Positions 37,760-46,731 of a DNA stretch of 64,000 nt are shown piece after piece; positions within the stretch are counted from its first letter, which is position 1; every line of letters starts with the position of its first letter. The translations under genes and the position numbers were made by a program. The stretch covers positions 62,001-126,000 of the forward strand of contig NZ_FQZN01000010.1 in the NCBI RefSeq assembly GCF_900142015.1. The letters are read 5' to 3'. The notes below the pieces were generated by a model that saw nothing but the letters and a program-made list of their open reading frames with translations, was not told where the DNA came from and did no database searches. Origin of the DNA: Bacteroides stercorirosoris. GTDB taxonomy: Bacteria; Bacteroidota; Bacteroidia; Bacteroidales; Bacteroidaceae.

Positions 37760-37767
37760 TAGTTTTG
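37760..37767 (+). promoter_or_regulatory. Candidate -7 box of the YtxH operon
   Basis: TAGTTTTG fits TAnnTTTG, 37 nt before the YtxH ATG. A full AAAGGAG Shine-Dalgarno follows at 37791-37797, unusual for Bacteroides genes, which mostly lack one. Confidence 0.5.
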
Positions 37768-37803
37768 TAGTATTAACCTCTTTAAAATAGAAAGGAGAAC
37801 ATT

Positions 37804-38010
37804 ATGAAAGGATTAAATGTACTTGCAGCTTTTTTGGGCGGTGCAGCAGTAGGCGCAGCCCTCGGTATTTTATTTGCTCCCGAAAAAGGAGAAGACACTC
37901 GTCACAAAATCGCAGAAATCCTCCGCAAGAAAGGTATTCGCCTGAACCGTACCGAAATGGAGAACCTGGTAGACGAGATTGCAGCTGAAATTAAAGGCGA
38001 AGCCGAATAA
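37804..38010 (+). CDS. YtxH-domain small membrane protein
   Basis: 68 aa. N-terminal Gly/Ala-rich membrane segment (LAAFLGGAAVGAALGILFAPEKG, of which the APEKG turn is the YtxH hallmark) followed by an amphipathic helix. YtxH proteins are small stress-associated envelope proteins of unknown mechanism. It is preceded by a strong Shine-Dalgarno and leads a three-gene operon with a holin-X-like protein and a basic protein, an arrangement like E. coli yqjD-yqjE-yqjK. Confidence 0.85.
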   Translation: MKGLNVLAAFLGGAAVGAALGILFAPEKGEDTRHKIAEILRKKGIRLNRTEMENLVDEIAAEIKGEAE

Positions 38011-38039
38011 ATCAATTCTACAAAAAAAACAGAGCCACT

Positions 38040-38402
38040 ATGATGTTTGCAGACGATAAAAGCATTGACACTCTCCAACAATTATTCTTCGAGGTCAAGA
38101 AGTATCTGAAACTACAGAAAGAATACACCCAACTGGAGATAACCGAAAAATTATCAATCCTGCTTTCCGCCTTGATTTTACTCTTGGTGGTAATTACCCT
38201 TGGCATGGTGGCACTGTTTTATTTGTCGTTTGCTTTGGCTTACATTTTAGATCCGCTCGTGGGCGGACTGACGGTAAGTTTCAGTATCATAGCCTGTTTC
38301 CACATTCTGCTGATTTTATTAACAATTATTTTCCGCAAACAACTCATCATTAATCCGATGGTAAGCTTCATTGCGGGACTGTTCTTTGATAATAACAAAT
38401 GA
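38040..38402 (+). CDS. Holin-X / YqjE-like membrane protein
   Basis: 120 aa with two long hydrophobic segments (about 48-77 and 83-107) after a soluble N-terminal helix. It fits the phage-holin-superfamily (Holin_X, DUF1469-type) proteins, which in chromosomes are usually not phage genes. It lies 29 nt after the YtxH gene. The role is likely membrane or stress related; no holin activity should be assumed. Confidence 0.75.
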   Translation: MMFADDKSIDTLQQLFFEVKKYLKLQKEYTQLEITEKLSILLSALILLLVVITLGMVALFYLSFALAYILDPLVGGLTVSFSIIACFHILLILLTIIFRKQLIINPMVSFIAGLFFDNNK

Positions 38403-38409
38403 TTTCATC

Positions 38410-38670
38410 ATGAATAATACGCCCGATACAACCTCCATCACCCTTGAAAGCATTGCGCAACGAAAACAAGAAGTGCGTAAGAAATTGCATTTGCAGAAAC
38501 AGATAATGACGGATACGGCCAGAGACCTGTTCGCCCCGCTTGCTCCTGCAGCCGACAAAGGTAACGCCATCATGCGTGCTTTCAATACAGGTATGGCCGT
38601 CTTTGACGGAGTAATGCTGGGATTAAGAATGATGAAAAGAGTCAGAAGGATGTTCAGTTCCAAGAAATAA
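38410..38670 (+). CDS. Small basic protein, third gene of the YtxH operon
   Basis: 86 aa from the ATG at 38410 (MNNTPDTTSITLES), 7 nt after the stop of the preceding gene. A helical, Lys/Arg-rich protein; the middle (NAIMRAFNTGMAVFDGVMLGLRMMKRV) is amphipathic. By position and character it parallels YqjK of the E. coli yqjDEK operon, although I cannot claim homology by eye. A bidirectional terminator follows. Confidence 0.7.
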   Translation: MNNTPDTTSITLESIAQRKQEVRKKLHLQKQIMTDTARDLFAPLAPAADKGNAIMRAFNTGMAVFDGVMLGLRMMKRVRRMFSSKK

Positions 38671-38684
38671 CAAAATCAAAAAAA

Positions 38685-38718
38685 ATGGCTGCGCTTCAAT
38701 GAAACGCAGCCATCTTTT
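38685..38718. terminator. Bidirectional terminator between YtxH operon and manA
   Basis: Stem ATGGCTGCG (38685-38693) with CGCAGCCAT (38705-38713), preceded by an A-run and followed by CTTTTTAT, so it can serve both convergent transcripts. Confidence 0.85.
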
Positions 38719-38735
38719 TATCAAATCGTAGCATT

Positions 38736-39713
38736 TTATACGTACGTTTCGAGTAGCTTCACGCTACCGCCTTCTTCGGGCACAATCGTAACTTCCTGCG
38801 TGGATGCAGGCAGCAACACTGTCTCTCCGGCACGGAGCGTGATTTCATTCTGGCTGTCATCCGTAAGGCGGCATGCACCTTCCACACAAATGAAAATCAC
38901 AAATGAGTCCAGTTCAGAATAGTCACATGTGATTTCTTCCGTCATGTCATAAAGAGAAGTCGTGAAGTAAGGGCTGGCAACCAATTCCACCGGTTCATTC
39001 TCCAGGTGGTCGTACTCAGTACGGAAATCATCCTGCACATCGGTAAAGTTAATAGCCTCGGTAGCCTGGGTCGTGTGCAATTCACGGGATTTTCCTTCCT
39101 TATCTTTCCGGTTGTAGTCGAAAATACGATAAGTGATGTCCGAAGTCTGCTGAATTTCGGCAACAAAAGCACCGGCTCCGATACCATGTACACGTCCTGC
39201 AGGAACATAGAACACATCCCCCGGTTTCACATCGCACGTTTGCAGCACTTCAGCAAATGTCCCGTTATAAACTCTTTCCTTATATTCCTTCGGAGTAATT
39301 TGCTCGGAAAAGCCGGAAATCAGCTTTGCCCCTTTATCCGCAGAAACCACATACCACATTTCATTCTTGCCGAAAGAGTTGTGGCGTTTTCTCGCCAGTT
39401 CGTCTCCCGGATGCACCTGGATAGACAAATCCAACCTGGCATCAATGAACTTTATTAACAAGGGAAATTTGGTGCCGAAACGAGAATAATTCACTTCGCC
39501 GACCAGTTCCTGACGGTATTTTCCCACCATCTCTGGGAGCGTAAGCCCTTTGTCAGGGCCATTGGCAACAACAGACTCGTTGTTTTCTACAGCCGAGATT
39601 TCCCAGCTTTCGCCTACTCCGGATAGCGTTTCATTCAATTGCTTAAAAGCAATAATTTTGTCGCCTCCCCAAAGCGTTTGCTTCAGAATAGGCTCGAATT
39701 TCAAAGGATACAT
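38736..39713 (-). CDS. manA: Mannose-6-phosphate isomerase, class I
   Basis: 325 aa, short bacterial type I enzyme interconverting mannose-6-phosphate and fructose-6-phosphate. Zinc-site motifs are visible: SIQVHPGDELARKRH (Gln and His ligands, about residues 96-110), KNEMWYV (Glu ligand) and GRVHGIGAG (His ligand). It is cytoplasmic. It stands alone, divergent from the galactose operon, with a -7 candidate at 39771-39778. Confidence 0.93.
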   Translation of the reverse strand: MYPLKFEPILKQTLWGGDKIIAFKQLNETLSGVGESWEISAVENNESVVANGPDKGLTLPEMVGKYRQELVGEVNYSRFGTKFPLLIKFIDARLDLSIQVHPGDELARKRHNSFGKNEMWYVVSADKGAKLISGFSEQITPKEYKERVYNGTFAEVLQTCDVKPGDVFYVPAGRVHGIGAGAFVAEIQQTSDITYRIFDYNRKDKEGKSRELHTTQATEAINFTDVQDDFRTEYDHLENEPVELVASPYFTTSLYDMTEEITCDYSELDSFVIFICVEGACRLTDDSQNEITLRAGETVLLPASTQEVTIVPEEGGSVKLLETYV

Positions 39714-39770
39714 TCGTAGTTTTTGTTAGAGCTTTAAATAAAAATGTTACATTTTTTTAGATTAACGCGA

Positions 39771-39778
39771 CAAACTTA
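39771..39778 (-). promoter_or_regulatory. Candidate -7 box of manA
   Basis: Minus-strand TAAGTTTG fits TAnnTTTG, about 58 nt before the manA ATG. No clear -33 box was found at the standard spacing. Confidence 0.45.
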
Positions 39779-39878
39779 CAAAAAATATCAATTCGCCTCG
39801 TAAATGTTAAACGCTAAACTTTCCTAAAATGTTCTTCACATTTCAAGATAAACACTTGGGAGTACGGAAGAATTTCTT

Positions 39879-39886
39879 TTTATTTG
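39879..39886 (+). promoter_or_regulatory. Weak -7 candidate of the galactose operon
   Basis: TTTATTTG differs from TAnnTTTG by one base, and CTTG lies 19 bp upstream. It sits 20 nt before the preferred galM ATG at 39907, supporting that start over the in-frame ATG at 39829. Confidence 0.35.
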
Positions 39887-39906
39887 CAAGAAATTTAAAT
39901 TATACC

Positions 39907-41010
39907 ATGGATATGATAAACACCGTGTCAACAGAAAGTAACTTGTCTGGTTTAAACAAGGAAGACTTTCAAAAAGATATAAATAACAAGAAAACTGATT
40001 TATTTATTCTGAAAAACGCTCAGGGAATGGAAGTTGCAGTAACTAACTACGGATGCGCCATCCTTTCCATTATGGTACCCGACAAAAAAGGGAAATACGC
40101 CAACGTGATTCTGGGTCACGATAGTATAGACCATGTAGTCAATAGCCCCGAGCCTTTCCTCAACACAACTATCGGACGCTATGGCAACCGCATCGCCAAA
40201 GGAAAGTTCACTCTCTACGGCGAAGAGCACAATCTGACAATCAACAACGGGCCAAATTCCCTGCACGGCGGACCCACAGGTTTCCACGCCAGAGTATGGG
40301 ATGCTGTTCAACCGGACCCGACAACCGTTGTCTTCAACTATACATCCGCCGATGGTGAAGAGGGCTTCCCCGGAAATCTGGAAGTAGAAATGACTTATCG
40401 CCTGGAAGATGAAACCAACGCACTGGTTATCGAATACCGGGCTACCACTGACAAGGCAACAGTCGTTAATCTCACCAACCACGGTTTCTTCAATCTGGCA
40501 GGAATTGCCAATCCCACCCCTACGGTTCTGAACCATATCATTACTATCAACGCTGATCATTATACTCCCATTGACGAAGTGTCCATCCCGACTGGAGAAA
40601 TCCTGAAGGTAGAAGGTACTCCTATGGACTTCCGCACGCCGCATGCAATCGGTGAACGCATTGATGACAAGTTCCAGCAATTAGTGAATGGTGCCGGTTA
40701 TGACCATTGCTATGTATTGAATAAAACGGAAAGTGGCGAATTAAGCCTTGCCGCTACTTATACGGAACCGGAAAGCGGACGTACCATGGAAGTATATACC
40801 ACAGAGAACGGTGTGCAGCTTTACACAGGAAACTGGCTGGGCGGCTTTGCCGGTGCACACGGAGCAACTTTCCCCGCACGAAGTGCCGTTTGCTTCGAAG
40901 CCCAATGTTTCCCCGATACTCCTAATAAACCACACTTCCCGTCGGCAGTATTGCTTCCGGGCGACGAATACCAACAAGTAACCATTTACAAGTTCGGTGT
41001 ACAAGAATGA
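39907..41010 (+). CDS. galM: Aldose 1-epimerase (galactose mutarotase)
   Basis: 367 aa from the ATG at 39907; the frame extends to 39829 but that part would be upstream of the likely promoter and has no signal character. Converts beta- to alpha-galactose so that galactokinase can use it. Motifs: TIGRYGNRIAKGKF, NNGPNSLHGGPTGFHARVWD (substrate His), TNHGFFNL and the catalytic Glu region VCFEAQCFPDTPNKPHF. First gene of galM-transporter-galK; the next gene starts 44 nt later. Confidence 0.92.
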   Translation: MDMINTVSTESNLSGLNKEDFQKDINNKKTDLFILKNAQGMEVAVTNYGCAILSIMVPDKKGKYANVILGHDSIDHVVNSPEPFLNTTIGRYGNRIAKGKFTLYGEEHNLTINNGPNSLHGGPTGFHARVWDAVQPDPTTVVFNYTSADGEEGFPGNLEVEMTYRLEDETNALVIEYRATTDKATVVNLTNHGFFNLAGIANPTPTVLNHIITINADHYTPIDEVSIPTGEILKVEGTPMDFRTPHAIGERIDDKFQQLVNGAGYDHCYVLNKTESGELSLAATYTEPESGRTMEVYTTENGVQLYTGNWLGGFAGAHGATFPARSAVCFEAQCFPDTPNKPHFPSAVLLPGDEYQQVTIYKFGVQE

Positions 41011-41054
41011 ATATAACTAACCTAATTTTATAAACTAATAATTTATTAAAAACC

Positions 41055-42401
41055 ATGACACAACAAAAACAGAACGGTAATCTTGTCGCTATTATTACCA
41101 TGTTCTTTATTTTTGCGATGATTTCCTTCGTTACCAATCTTGCTGCACCGTTCGGTACAATCTGGAGAAATGAATATGCAGGTTCGAACACTTTGGGTAT
41201 GATGGGAAATATGATGAACTTCCTGGCATATCTGTTTATGGGAATCCCTGCCGGTAACATGCTCGTTAAGATCGGTTACAAGAAAACGGCATTGATTGCA
41301 ATGGCAGTAGGTTTCCTCGGTTTGTTCACACAATACCTCTCCAGCTTGTTTGGAGCAGATGCCGAAGTTTTTGCTTTCGGTGAGTATGTTATCAAATTAA
41401 ATTTCATCATCTATCTGTTGGGTGCATTCATCTGCGGTTTCTGTGTATGTATGCTTAACACAGTGGTGAACCCGATGTTGAACCTCCTTGGTGGTGGTGG
41501 CAACAAAGGTAACCAATTGATTCAAACCGGTGGAGCTCTTAACTCTTTGTCCGGTACGTTGACTCCGTTGTTCGTAGGCGCTTTGATAGGTACAGTAACT
41601 GTAAAGACAGCCATGTCAGATGTTGCTCCTCTCCTCTTCGTAGCAATGGGAGTATTCGTAGCTGCATTTATCGTAATTTCATTTGTTGCCATTCCTGAGC
41701 CCCATCTTCAGAAAGGTGGAATGAAAAAAGAAAAATTCTCCCACAGTCCTTGGAGTTTCCGTCACACTGTATTGGGTGTAGTTGGTATCTTCATCTATGT
41801 AGGTATCGAAATTGGTATACCGGGAACTTTGAACTTCTATCTTGCCGACCCAAGTGATAAGGGTGCCGGAATTCTGACGAACGGTGCTGCTATCGGTGGT
41901 GCTATTGCTGCCATCTATTGGCTGTTGATGCTTGTGGGACGTACTGCAAGTAGTGCCATCAGTGGTAAGGTTTCCAGCCGCACACAGTTGATCGTTGTAT
42001 CTGCTACTGCTATCGTTTTCGTATTGATTGCTATCTTCACTCCGAAAACTGTAACAGTTTCAATGCCGGGTTACACTGTAGGTGAAGGTTTCATGATGGC
42101 ACAAGTACCAGTCAGCGCATTATTCCTTGTATTGTGCGGTCTTTGTACTTCTGTAATGTGGGGTGGTATCTTCAACCTGGCAGTAGAAGGATTAGGAAAA
42201 TATACAGCACAGGCATCCGGCATTTTTATGATGATGGTTGTGGGTGGTGGTGTACTGCCGTTGATTCAGCAAAGCATCTCTGACTCTGCAGGCTATATGG
42301 CCAGCTACTGGCTGATTATCGTAGCTCTTGCTTATCTGCTGTTCTACGGCTTGGTAGGCTGCAAAAACGTAAACAAAGACATCCCTGTAGATGATAAATA
42401 A
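41055..42401 (+). CDS. MFS sugar transporter, glucose/galactose (FHS/FucP-like) type
   Basis: 448 aa, about 12 membrane helices. Conserved N-half features of the fucose-galactose-glucose:H+ symporter group are visible (NFLAYLFMGIPAGNMLVKIGYKK; NTVVNPMLNLLGGGGNKGNQ). Lying between galM and galK, it is most likely the inner-membrane galactose importer. High use of GGT, GCT and GTA codons hints at strong expression. Confidence 0.88.
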   Translation: MTQQKQNGNLVAIITMFFIFAMISFVTNLAAPFGTIWRNEYAGSNTLGMMGNMMNFLAYLFMGIPAGNMLVKIGYKKTALIAMAVGFLGLFTQYLSSLFGADAEVFAFGEYVIKLNFIIYLLGAFICGFCVCMLNTVVNPMLNLLGGGGNKGNQLIQTGGALNSLSGTLTPLFVGALIGTVTVKTAMSDVAPLLFVAMGVFVAAFIVISFVAIPEPHLQKGGMKKEKFSHSPWSFRHTVLGVVGIFIYVGIEIGIPGTLNFYLADPSDKGAGILTNGAAIGGAIAAIYWLLMLVGRTASSAISGKVSSRTQLIVVSATAIVFVLIAIFTPKTVTVSMPGYTVGEGFMMAQVPVSALFLVLCGLCTSVMWGGIFNLAVEGLGKYTAQASGIFMMMVVGGGVLPLIQQSISDSAGYMASYWLIIVALAYLLFYGLVGCKNVNKDIPVDDK

Positions 42402-42455
42402 TAACTAACAAGAGTATAGGTAATTAATTTATTCACTTATAAATTTGAAAATATC

Positions 42456-43610
42456 ATGGATATAGAACACGTAAGAAGCCGTTTCATCAAGCATTTTGAC
42501 GGAACAACAGGAGCAGTTTACGCTTCTCCGGGACGCATCAACCTCATTGGTGAGCATACAGACTATAACGGTGGTTTTGTATTCCCCGGAGCAATCGACA
42601 AAGGCATGGTTGCTGAAATTAAGCCGAATGGCACTGACATAGTGAAGGCTTATTCCATCGATTTGAAGGACTATGTAGAGTTCGGTTTGAAGGAAGAAGA
42701 CGCTCCCCGTGCAAGCTGGGCAAGATATATCTTCGGTGTATGCCGTGAGATGATTAAGCGTGGCGTTGATGTAAAGGGCTTCAATACAGCTTTTTCCGGT
42801 GATGTGCCTTTGGGTGCAGGTATGTCTTCATCTGCCGCTTTGGAGAGTACGTATGCTTATGCATTGAACGATCTGTTCGGTGACAACAAGATAGACAAGT
42901 TTGAACTGGCTAAAGTGGGACAAGCTACTGAACATAACTACTGCGGTGTAAACTGTGGTATTATGGACCAATTCGCTTCCGTATTTGGCAAGCAAGGTAG
43001 CCTTATCCGTCTGGACTGCCGTTCACTGGAGTATCAATACTTCCCATTCGATCCGCAAGGCTATCGTCTGGTATTGGTAGACTCCGTAGTTAAGCATGAA
43101 TTGGCTTCTTCAGCATACAACAAGTGTCGTCAAAGTTGCGAAGCTGCTGTTGCCGCTATCCAGAAAAAACATCCGCACGTAGAATTCCTGCGCGACTGTA
43201 CAATGGAGATGTTGCAAGAGTCAAAAGCTGAAATCAGCGAAGAAGACTTCATGCGTGCAGAGTATGTAATCGAAGAAATCCAACGCGTACTCGATGTTTG
43301 TGATGCTTTGGAAAGAGGTGATTACGAAACTGTAGGCCAGAAAATGTATGAGACACATCATGGTATGAGCAAACTTTACGAAGTTAGCTGCGAAGAACTC
43401 GACTTCCTGAATGATCTTGCATTTGACTGCGGAGTAACAGGTTCACGTGTGATGGGCGGTGGCTTCGGTGGTTGCACAATCAACCTGGTGAAAGAAGAGT
43501 TGTATGATACATTCATCCAGAATGCCAAAGATAAATTCAAAGAAAAGTTCGGCAGAAGCCCGAAAGTTTACGATGTAGTTATCAGCGACGGTGCACGCAG
43601 ATTAGTTTAA
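42456..43610 (+). CDS. galK: Galactokinase
   Basis: 384 aa GHMP kinase making galactose-1-phosphate from alpha-galactose and ATP. Signature motifs: galactokinase box GRINLIGEHTDYNGG (about 26-40), ATP-binding GDVPLGAGMSSSAALE (about 115-130) and C-terminal GSRVMGGGFGGCTINLV. 54 nt after the transporter gene. A terminator follows. With no galT or galE nearby, the rest of the Leloir pathway must be elsewhere. Confidence 0.95.
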   Translation: MDIEHVRSRFIKHFDGTTGAVYASPGRINLIGEHTDYNGGFVFPGAIDKGMVAEIKPNGTDIVKAYSIDLKDYVEFGLKEEDAPRASWARYIFGVCREMIKRGVDVKGFNTAFSGDVPLGAGMSSSAALESTYAYALNDLFGDNKIDKFELAKVGQATEHNYCGVNCGIMDQFASVFGKQGSLIRLDCRSLEYQYFPFDPQGYRLVLVDSVVKHELASSAYNKCRQSCEAAVAAIQKKHPHVEFLRDCTMEMLQESKAEISEEDFMRAEYVIEEIQRVLDVCDALERGDYETVGQKMYETHHGMSKLYEVSCEELDFLNDLAFDCGVTGSRVMGGGFGGCTINLVKEELYDTFIQNAKDKFKEKFGRSPKVYDVVISDGARRLV

Positions 43611-43631
43611 AAACAATCCAACTCAATTTAA

Positions 43632-43671
43632 AAGGGCGTCTTCCCATCACGGGGAGACGCTCTTATCTTTT
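43632..43671 (+). terminator. Terminator of the galactose operon
   Basis: AAGGGCGTCTTCCC pairs (with G-U pairs) with GGGGAGACGCTCTT around 43632-43664, followed by ATCTTTTC. Confidence 0.7.
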
Positions 43672-43737
43672 CAGCCTTTTTCAAATAAACTAATTAACTA
43701 ACCTAATCTAACCTTCAGTATATTCTAATATCTAAAC

Positions 43738-44727
43738 CTATTGCACTCCTTCTGTTGTCATCTGAATCCGCTTCATGGTTCCGTCTTCATTGTAATACAA
43801 ACAATCAATGCACACAGAACGCCTATAGCTTCCTCCTGCGGGGTTAATTCCGCCATTGTGATAGATGAAGTACCAATCGCCTTTAAATTCGATGATCGCC
43901 TGATGATTGGTATTTGAATTACCGGCTATTTCATTCAGTATTCCTTTATATTCCCAAGGCCCGATGATACTACGGCTCATTGCATAGCAAATCTTCTCGG
44001 GAAACTCAGATGCGTAAGAAAGGTAGTACCAGTCGCCACGCTTATGTATCCAGGGGGCTTCCGTAAAACGAGGCAGATCTACATAAACAATCGGACCATC
44101 CAGTTCAATCATATTCTTCTTTAACTTGGCATAATAGCACTGGGTATTACCCCAATACAAATAAGCTTGTCCGTCATCGTCTATAAAGACTGTCGGGTCA
44201 ATATCATCCCAGTAGATTTTAGTTCGCTCTGTAGTCATATCATTGGTAATTAAAGCAGAGCCACGGGCATCGACAAAAGGACCGAGCGGTGAATCGGCAA
44301 CAGCCACACCAATAGACTTTCCGGGAACATCCTTATGCTCCACGGTAACATACCAATAGAACTTACCGTCACGTTCGATTACCTGGCTTGCCCATGCTTC
44401 CCCCTTCGCCCAAGAGAAATCTTTTGCTTTCAAGGGTACGGGATGTTCCGTCCATGTCTTCATGTCGGATGAAGAAAAGACGCACCAGTCATTCAGGAGA
44501 TAATGCTCAGCCGGTGGCGGGCACTCATCATGTCCGGCATAGATGTACACCTTACCATCATGCACCATCGCACCGGGATCAGCCGTATATTTGTATTTGA
44601 TAATCGGATTACCATCAGCTACAAAAGTGGTATCTCTTTGTGCTGATAGCCCTTGTGAGGCTACCAGTACAAAAGAAATCACCCAAAATCTAACCTTATT
44701 AACTCTAAATCTATCCATTAGTTTCAT
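43738..44727 (-). CDS. GH43 family arabinan-degrading enzyme, secreted
   Basis: 329 aa single-domain five-bladed propeller with a signal peptide ending near GLSAQ. Catalytic acids: base D50 in KYTADPGAMV, pKa-modulating D177 in DDIDPTVFIDDDGQ, and acid E223 in FTEAPWIHK. Most likely an alpha-L-arabinofuranosidase acting on arabino-oligosaccharides, since it is co-encoded with GH51 and another GH43; xylosidase activity is possible from sequence alone. Its ATG overlaps the GH51 stop by 4 nt (ATGA), so translation is coupled. Confidence 0.88.
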   Translation of the reverse strand: MKLMDRFRVNKVRFWVISFVLVASQGLSAQRDTTFVADGNPIIKYKYTADPGAMVHDGKVYIYAGHDECPPPAEHYLLNDWCVFSSSDMKTWTEHPVPLKAKDFSWAKGEAWASQVIERDGKFYWYVTVEHKDVPGKSIGVAVADSPLGPFVDARGSALITNDMTTERTKIYWDDIDPTVFIDDDGQAYLYWGNTQCYYAKLKKNMIELDGPIVYVDLPRFTEAPWIHKRGDWYYLSYASEFPEKICYAMSRSIIGPWEYKGILNEIAGNSNTNHQAIIEFKGDWYFIYHNGGINPAGGSYRRSVCIDCLYYNEDGTMKRIQMTTEGVQ

Positions 44728-46706
44728 CCTTTTTTGAAGATATAAACAGCAAATGTCTTCGGTTCCAACTCTACATTCAACACTTGCCCATCAATGGCAA
44801 CCGGAGTTTCCTGCGGTTGAATGGCAGACGGCTGCTCAATCGTATTATCTTTGTCAGGATCAGCCGAACGAAGTTTAATGCAACGTCCACCGGACAGTAT
44901 ATCCTGTTTCTTCAATCCTTCAAACTTCAAAGACAGAGGTTGGGCCTTATCGGAAGTATTGGCCACCTTTACTATAATTTCATTCTTATCCTTATCATAG
45001 ACCGCACTTGCAAACAGTCCATTCTGATCTTCGGCACCTGTTACAGCCTTCTTATTCATCGTCAAAGAAAGCACATTAGTGCCCTTGTGATGCCCATAGA
45101 GTTGCTGCACATAGTAACTTACAGTACGGACAGAGTTGAGATTATCAAACCAAATCATATCCGGGCGCCATTGCCATCCTTCCACATGAGCAAACAAAGG
45201 AGCATAAGTGGCCATGTGTACAATATCTGCATTGCGCTCTAATCCGGTCATAAATGCAGCTTCAAGCAGAGCGGCATTAAAATGGTTCCATTTCTTCCCC
45301 TTACCATGACAAGCATATTCTCCTGCAAACACTTTCGGACCTTTACGGTCATAGTTATCATAACGTGCCCCCTCATTCAGGAACCAGTTTTCGGGACGAT
45401 AGAAATGTTCATCCACCAAGTCAACCTTCAGGCGTTTCATTTCCGGCCATAGATATTCGAATTGTTTTCCTTCAGAGTCCGGGCCGGAGCTTCCGATAAT
45501 CTTGATATCCGGATAGGCTTTACGAATAGCCTTGATAAATGGTTCGAGATGCTCCGGGTATTCCGGTCCCCATTGCTCATTGCCTATACCAATGAATTTC
45601 AGGTTGAACGATGCAGGGTGTCCCATATCGGCACGCAGTTTTCCCCATTTCGTGGTCACATCCCCATTGGCAAATTCAATCAGATCAAGAGCATCCTGCA
45701 CATAGCTATCCAAATCGCAAACAGCCACATGCGCCTCTGCATCTGAATTCTGGAACTGGCAAGACAGACCGCAACTCAGCACAGGAAGCGGCTCTGCTCC
45801 TATTTCCTCCGAAAGCTGGAAGAACTCAAAGAATCCCAATCCGTAGCTTTGGAAATAATCGGGATAGAAACGATGCGGGAAAGTATATTCCCAACGGTTC
45901 TCATTCAACGGACGGTTCTCTACCGGACCTACAGACTTCTTCCAGTCATAGCGTGTAGCTAAATCTGTCCCTTCTACAATACATCCACCGGGAAAGCGGA
46001 ACACACCCGGCTTGATATCAGCCAAAGCTTGCGCAAGGTCTTTACGCAAACCATTCTCATGTCCTTTCCAGGTATCGACCGGGAAAAGAGAGACATGCTC
46101 CAAATCAACCGTACCCTTTGATGCCAGGAAAATACGAAGAGTCGACTTCGAATCAGTTATACCTGGTTTTAGGATAACCTGATACTTTTTCCATTCTTTC
46201 GAATCAACCGTCAATGTCTCAGTAGCAAAAGCATGGTGTTCACCCATAGATTTAGTATCTACAAGTTCAATACGGATTTTTTCGGATGTTCCGCCTTGGG
46301 GCAAACGTGCCCATACAGAGAAGCGATACTCCTCTCCTGCTTTTACACCGATACCGAAGAAACCTTCATTATCCAATCCCGTATGCTTATGCGGATGCCC
46401 CGGGTCAGCCAGGCGGACATAGTGCGGATTCCTTTCAAAAGGACCGTCATCTTGAAGCGTTACATTACCAAAGGTTTTCCATCCCATCAGATGTTGCGGG
46501 AACTCAAACGAACGGTTCTTCACTAACTCGGCATAAAGTCCGCCGTCAGCGGCATAATTGATATCCTCAAAGAACAGCCCATACATAGTAGGCTGAATCT
46601 CTGCGCCTAATTTCTTGGTTTGTATCACAAACTCATTGGTTTGTGCCTGAAGCGCCATACCTGCGGTAAGGGTCAGCGCCGCTAATAATCCAGTGTATCT
46701 TTTCAT
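44724..46706 (-). CDS. GH51 alpha-L-arabinofuranosidase, secreted
   Basis: 660 aa, signal peptide MKRYTGLLAALTLTAGMALQAQ. A carbohydrate-binding-like beta-sandwich (about 75-210) is inserted near the N-terminus, then a TIM barrel, then a C-terminal beta domain. Acid/base E377 in IGIGNEQWGPEY and nucleophile E463 in VFAGEYACHG; VFRFPGGCIVEGTD is the usual GH51 strand. It removes arabinofuranosyl side groups or short-chain ends. The middle gene of a GH43-GH51-GH43 operon, 25 nt after the upstream GH43. Confidence 0.94.
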   Translation of the reverse strand: MKRYTGLLAALTLTAGMALQAQTNEFVIQTKKLGAEIQPTMYGLFFEDINYAADGGLYAELVKNRSFEFPQHLMGWKTFGNVTLQDDGPFERNPHYVRLADPGHPHKHTGLDNEGFFGIGVKAGEEYRFSVWARLPQGGTSEKIRIELVDTKSMGEHHAFATETLTVDSKEWKKYQVILKPGITDSKSTLRIFLASKGTVDLEHVSLFPVDTWKGHENGLRKDLAQALADIKPGVFRFPGGCIVEGTDLATRYDWKKSVGPVENRPLNENRWEYTFPHRFYPDYFQSYGLGFFEFFQLSEEIGAEPLPVLSCGLSCQFQNSDAEAHVAVCDLDSYVQDALDLIEFANGDVTTKWGKLRADMGHPASFNLKFIGIGNEQWGPEYPEHLEPFIKAIRKAYPDIKIIGSSGPDSEGKQFEYLWPEMKRLKVDLVDEHFYRPENWFLNEGARYDNYDRKGPKVFAGEYACHGKGKKWNHFNAALLEAAFMTGLERNADIVHMATYAPLFAHVEGWQWRPDMIWFDNLNSVRTVSYYVQQLYGHHKGTNVLSLTMNKKAVTGAEDQNGLFASAVYDKDKNEIIVKVANTSDKAQPLSLKFEGLKKQDILSGGRCIKLRSADPDKDNTIEQPSAIQPQETPVAIDGQVLNVELEPKTFAVYIFKKG

Positions 46707-46731
46707 GGTTTTAAAATAAAATTATAATTGG

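Larger units (their letters stand above)
37034..37803. other. 770-nt region with repeats and one possible small gene
   Basis: Between a minus-strand lipoprotein gene and the YtxH operon. It holds a small hairpin (GAGGTGT...ACACCTC, about 37180-37206), the 22-bp-period element at 37269-37400, a possible 42-aa minus-strand gene (37460-37588) with its own promoter, and the YtxH promoter. Nothing else was recognised. Confidence 0.6.

Noticed and set aside
38040-38402. Holin-superfamily protein as sign of a prophage
   Set aside because: No lysin, structural, integrase or other phage gene nearby; neighbours are chromosomal YtxH and manA genes.
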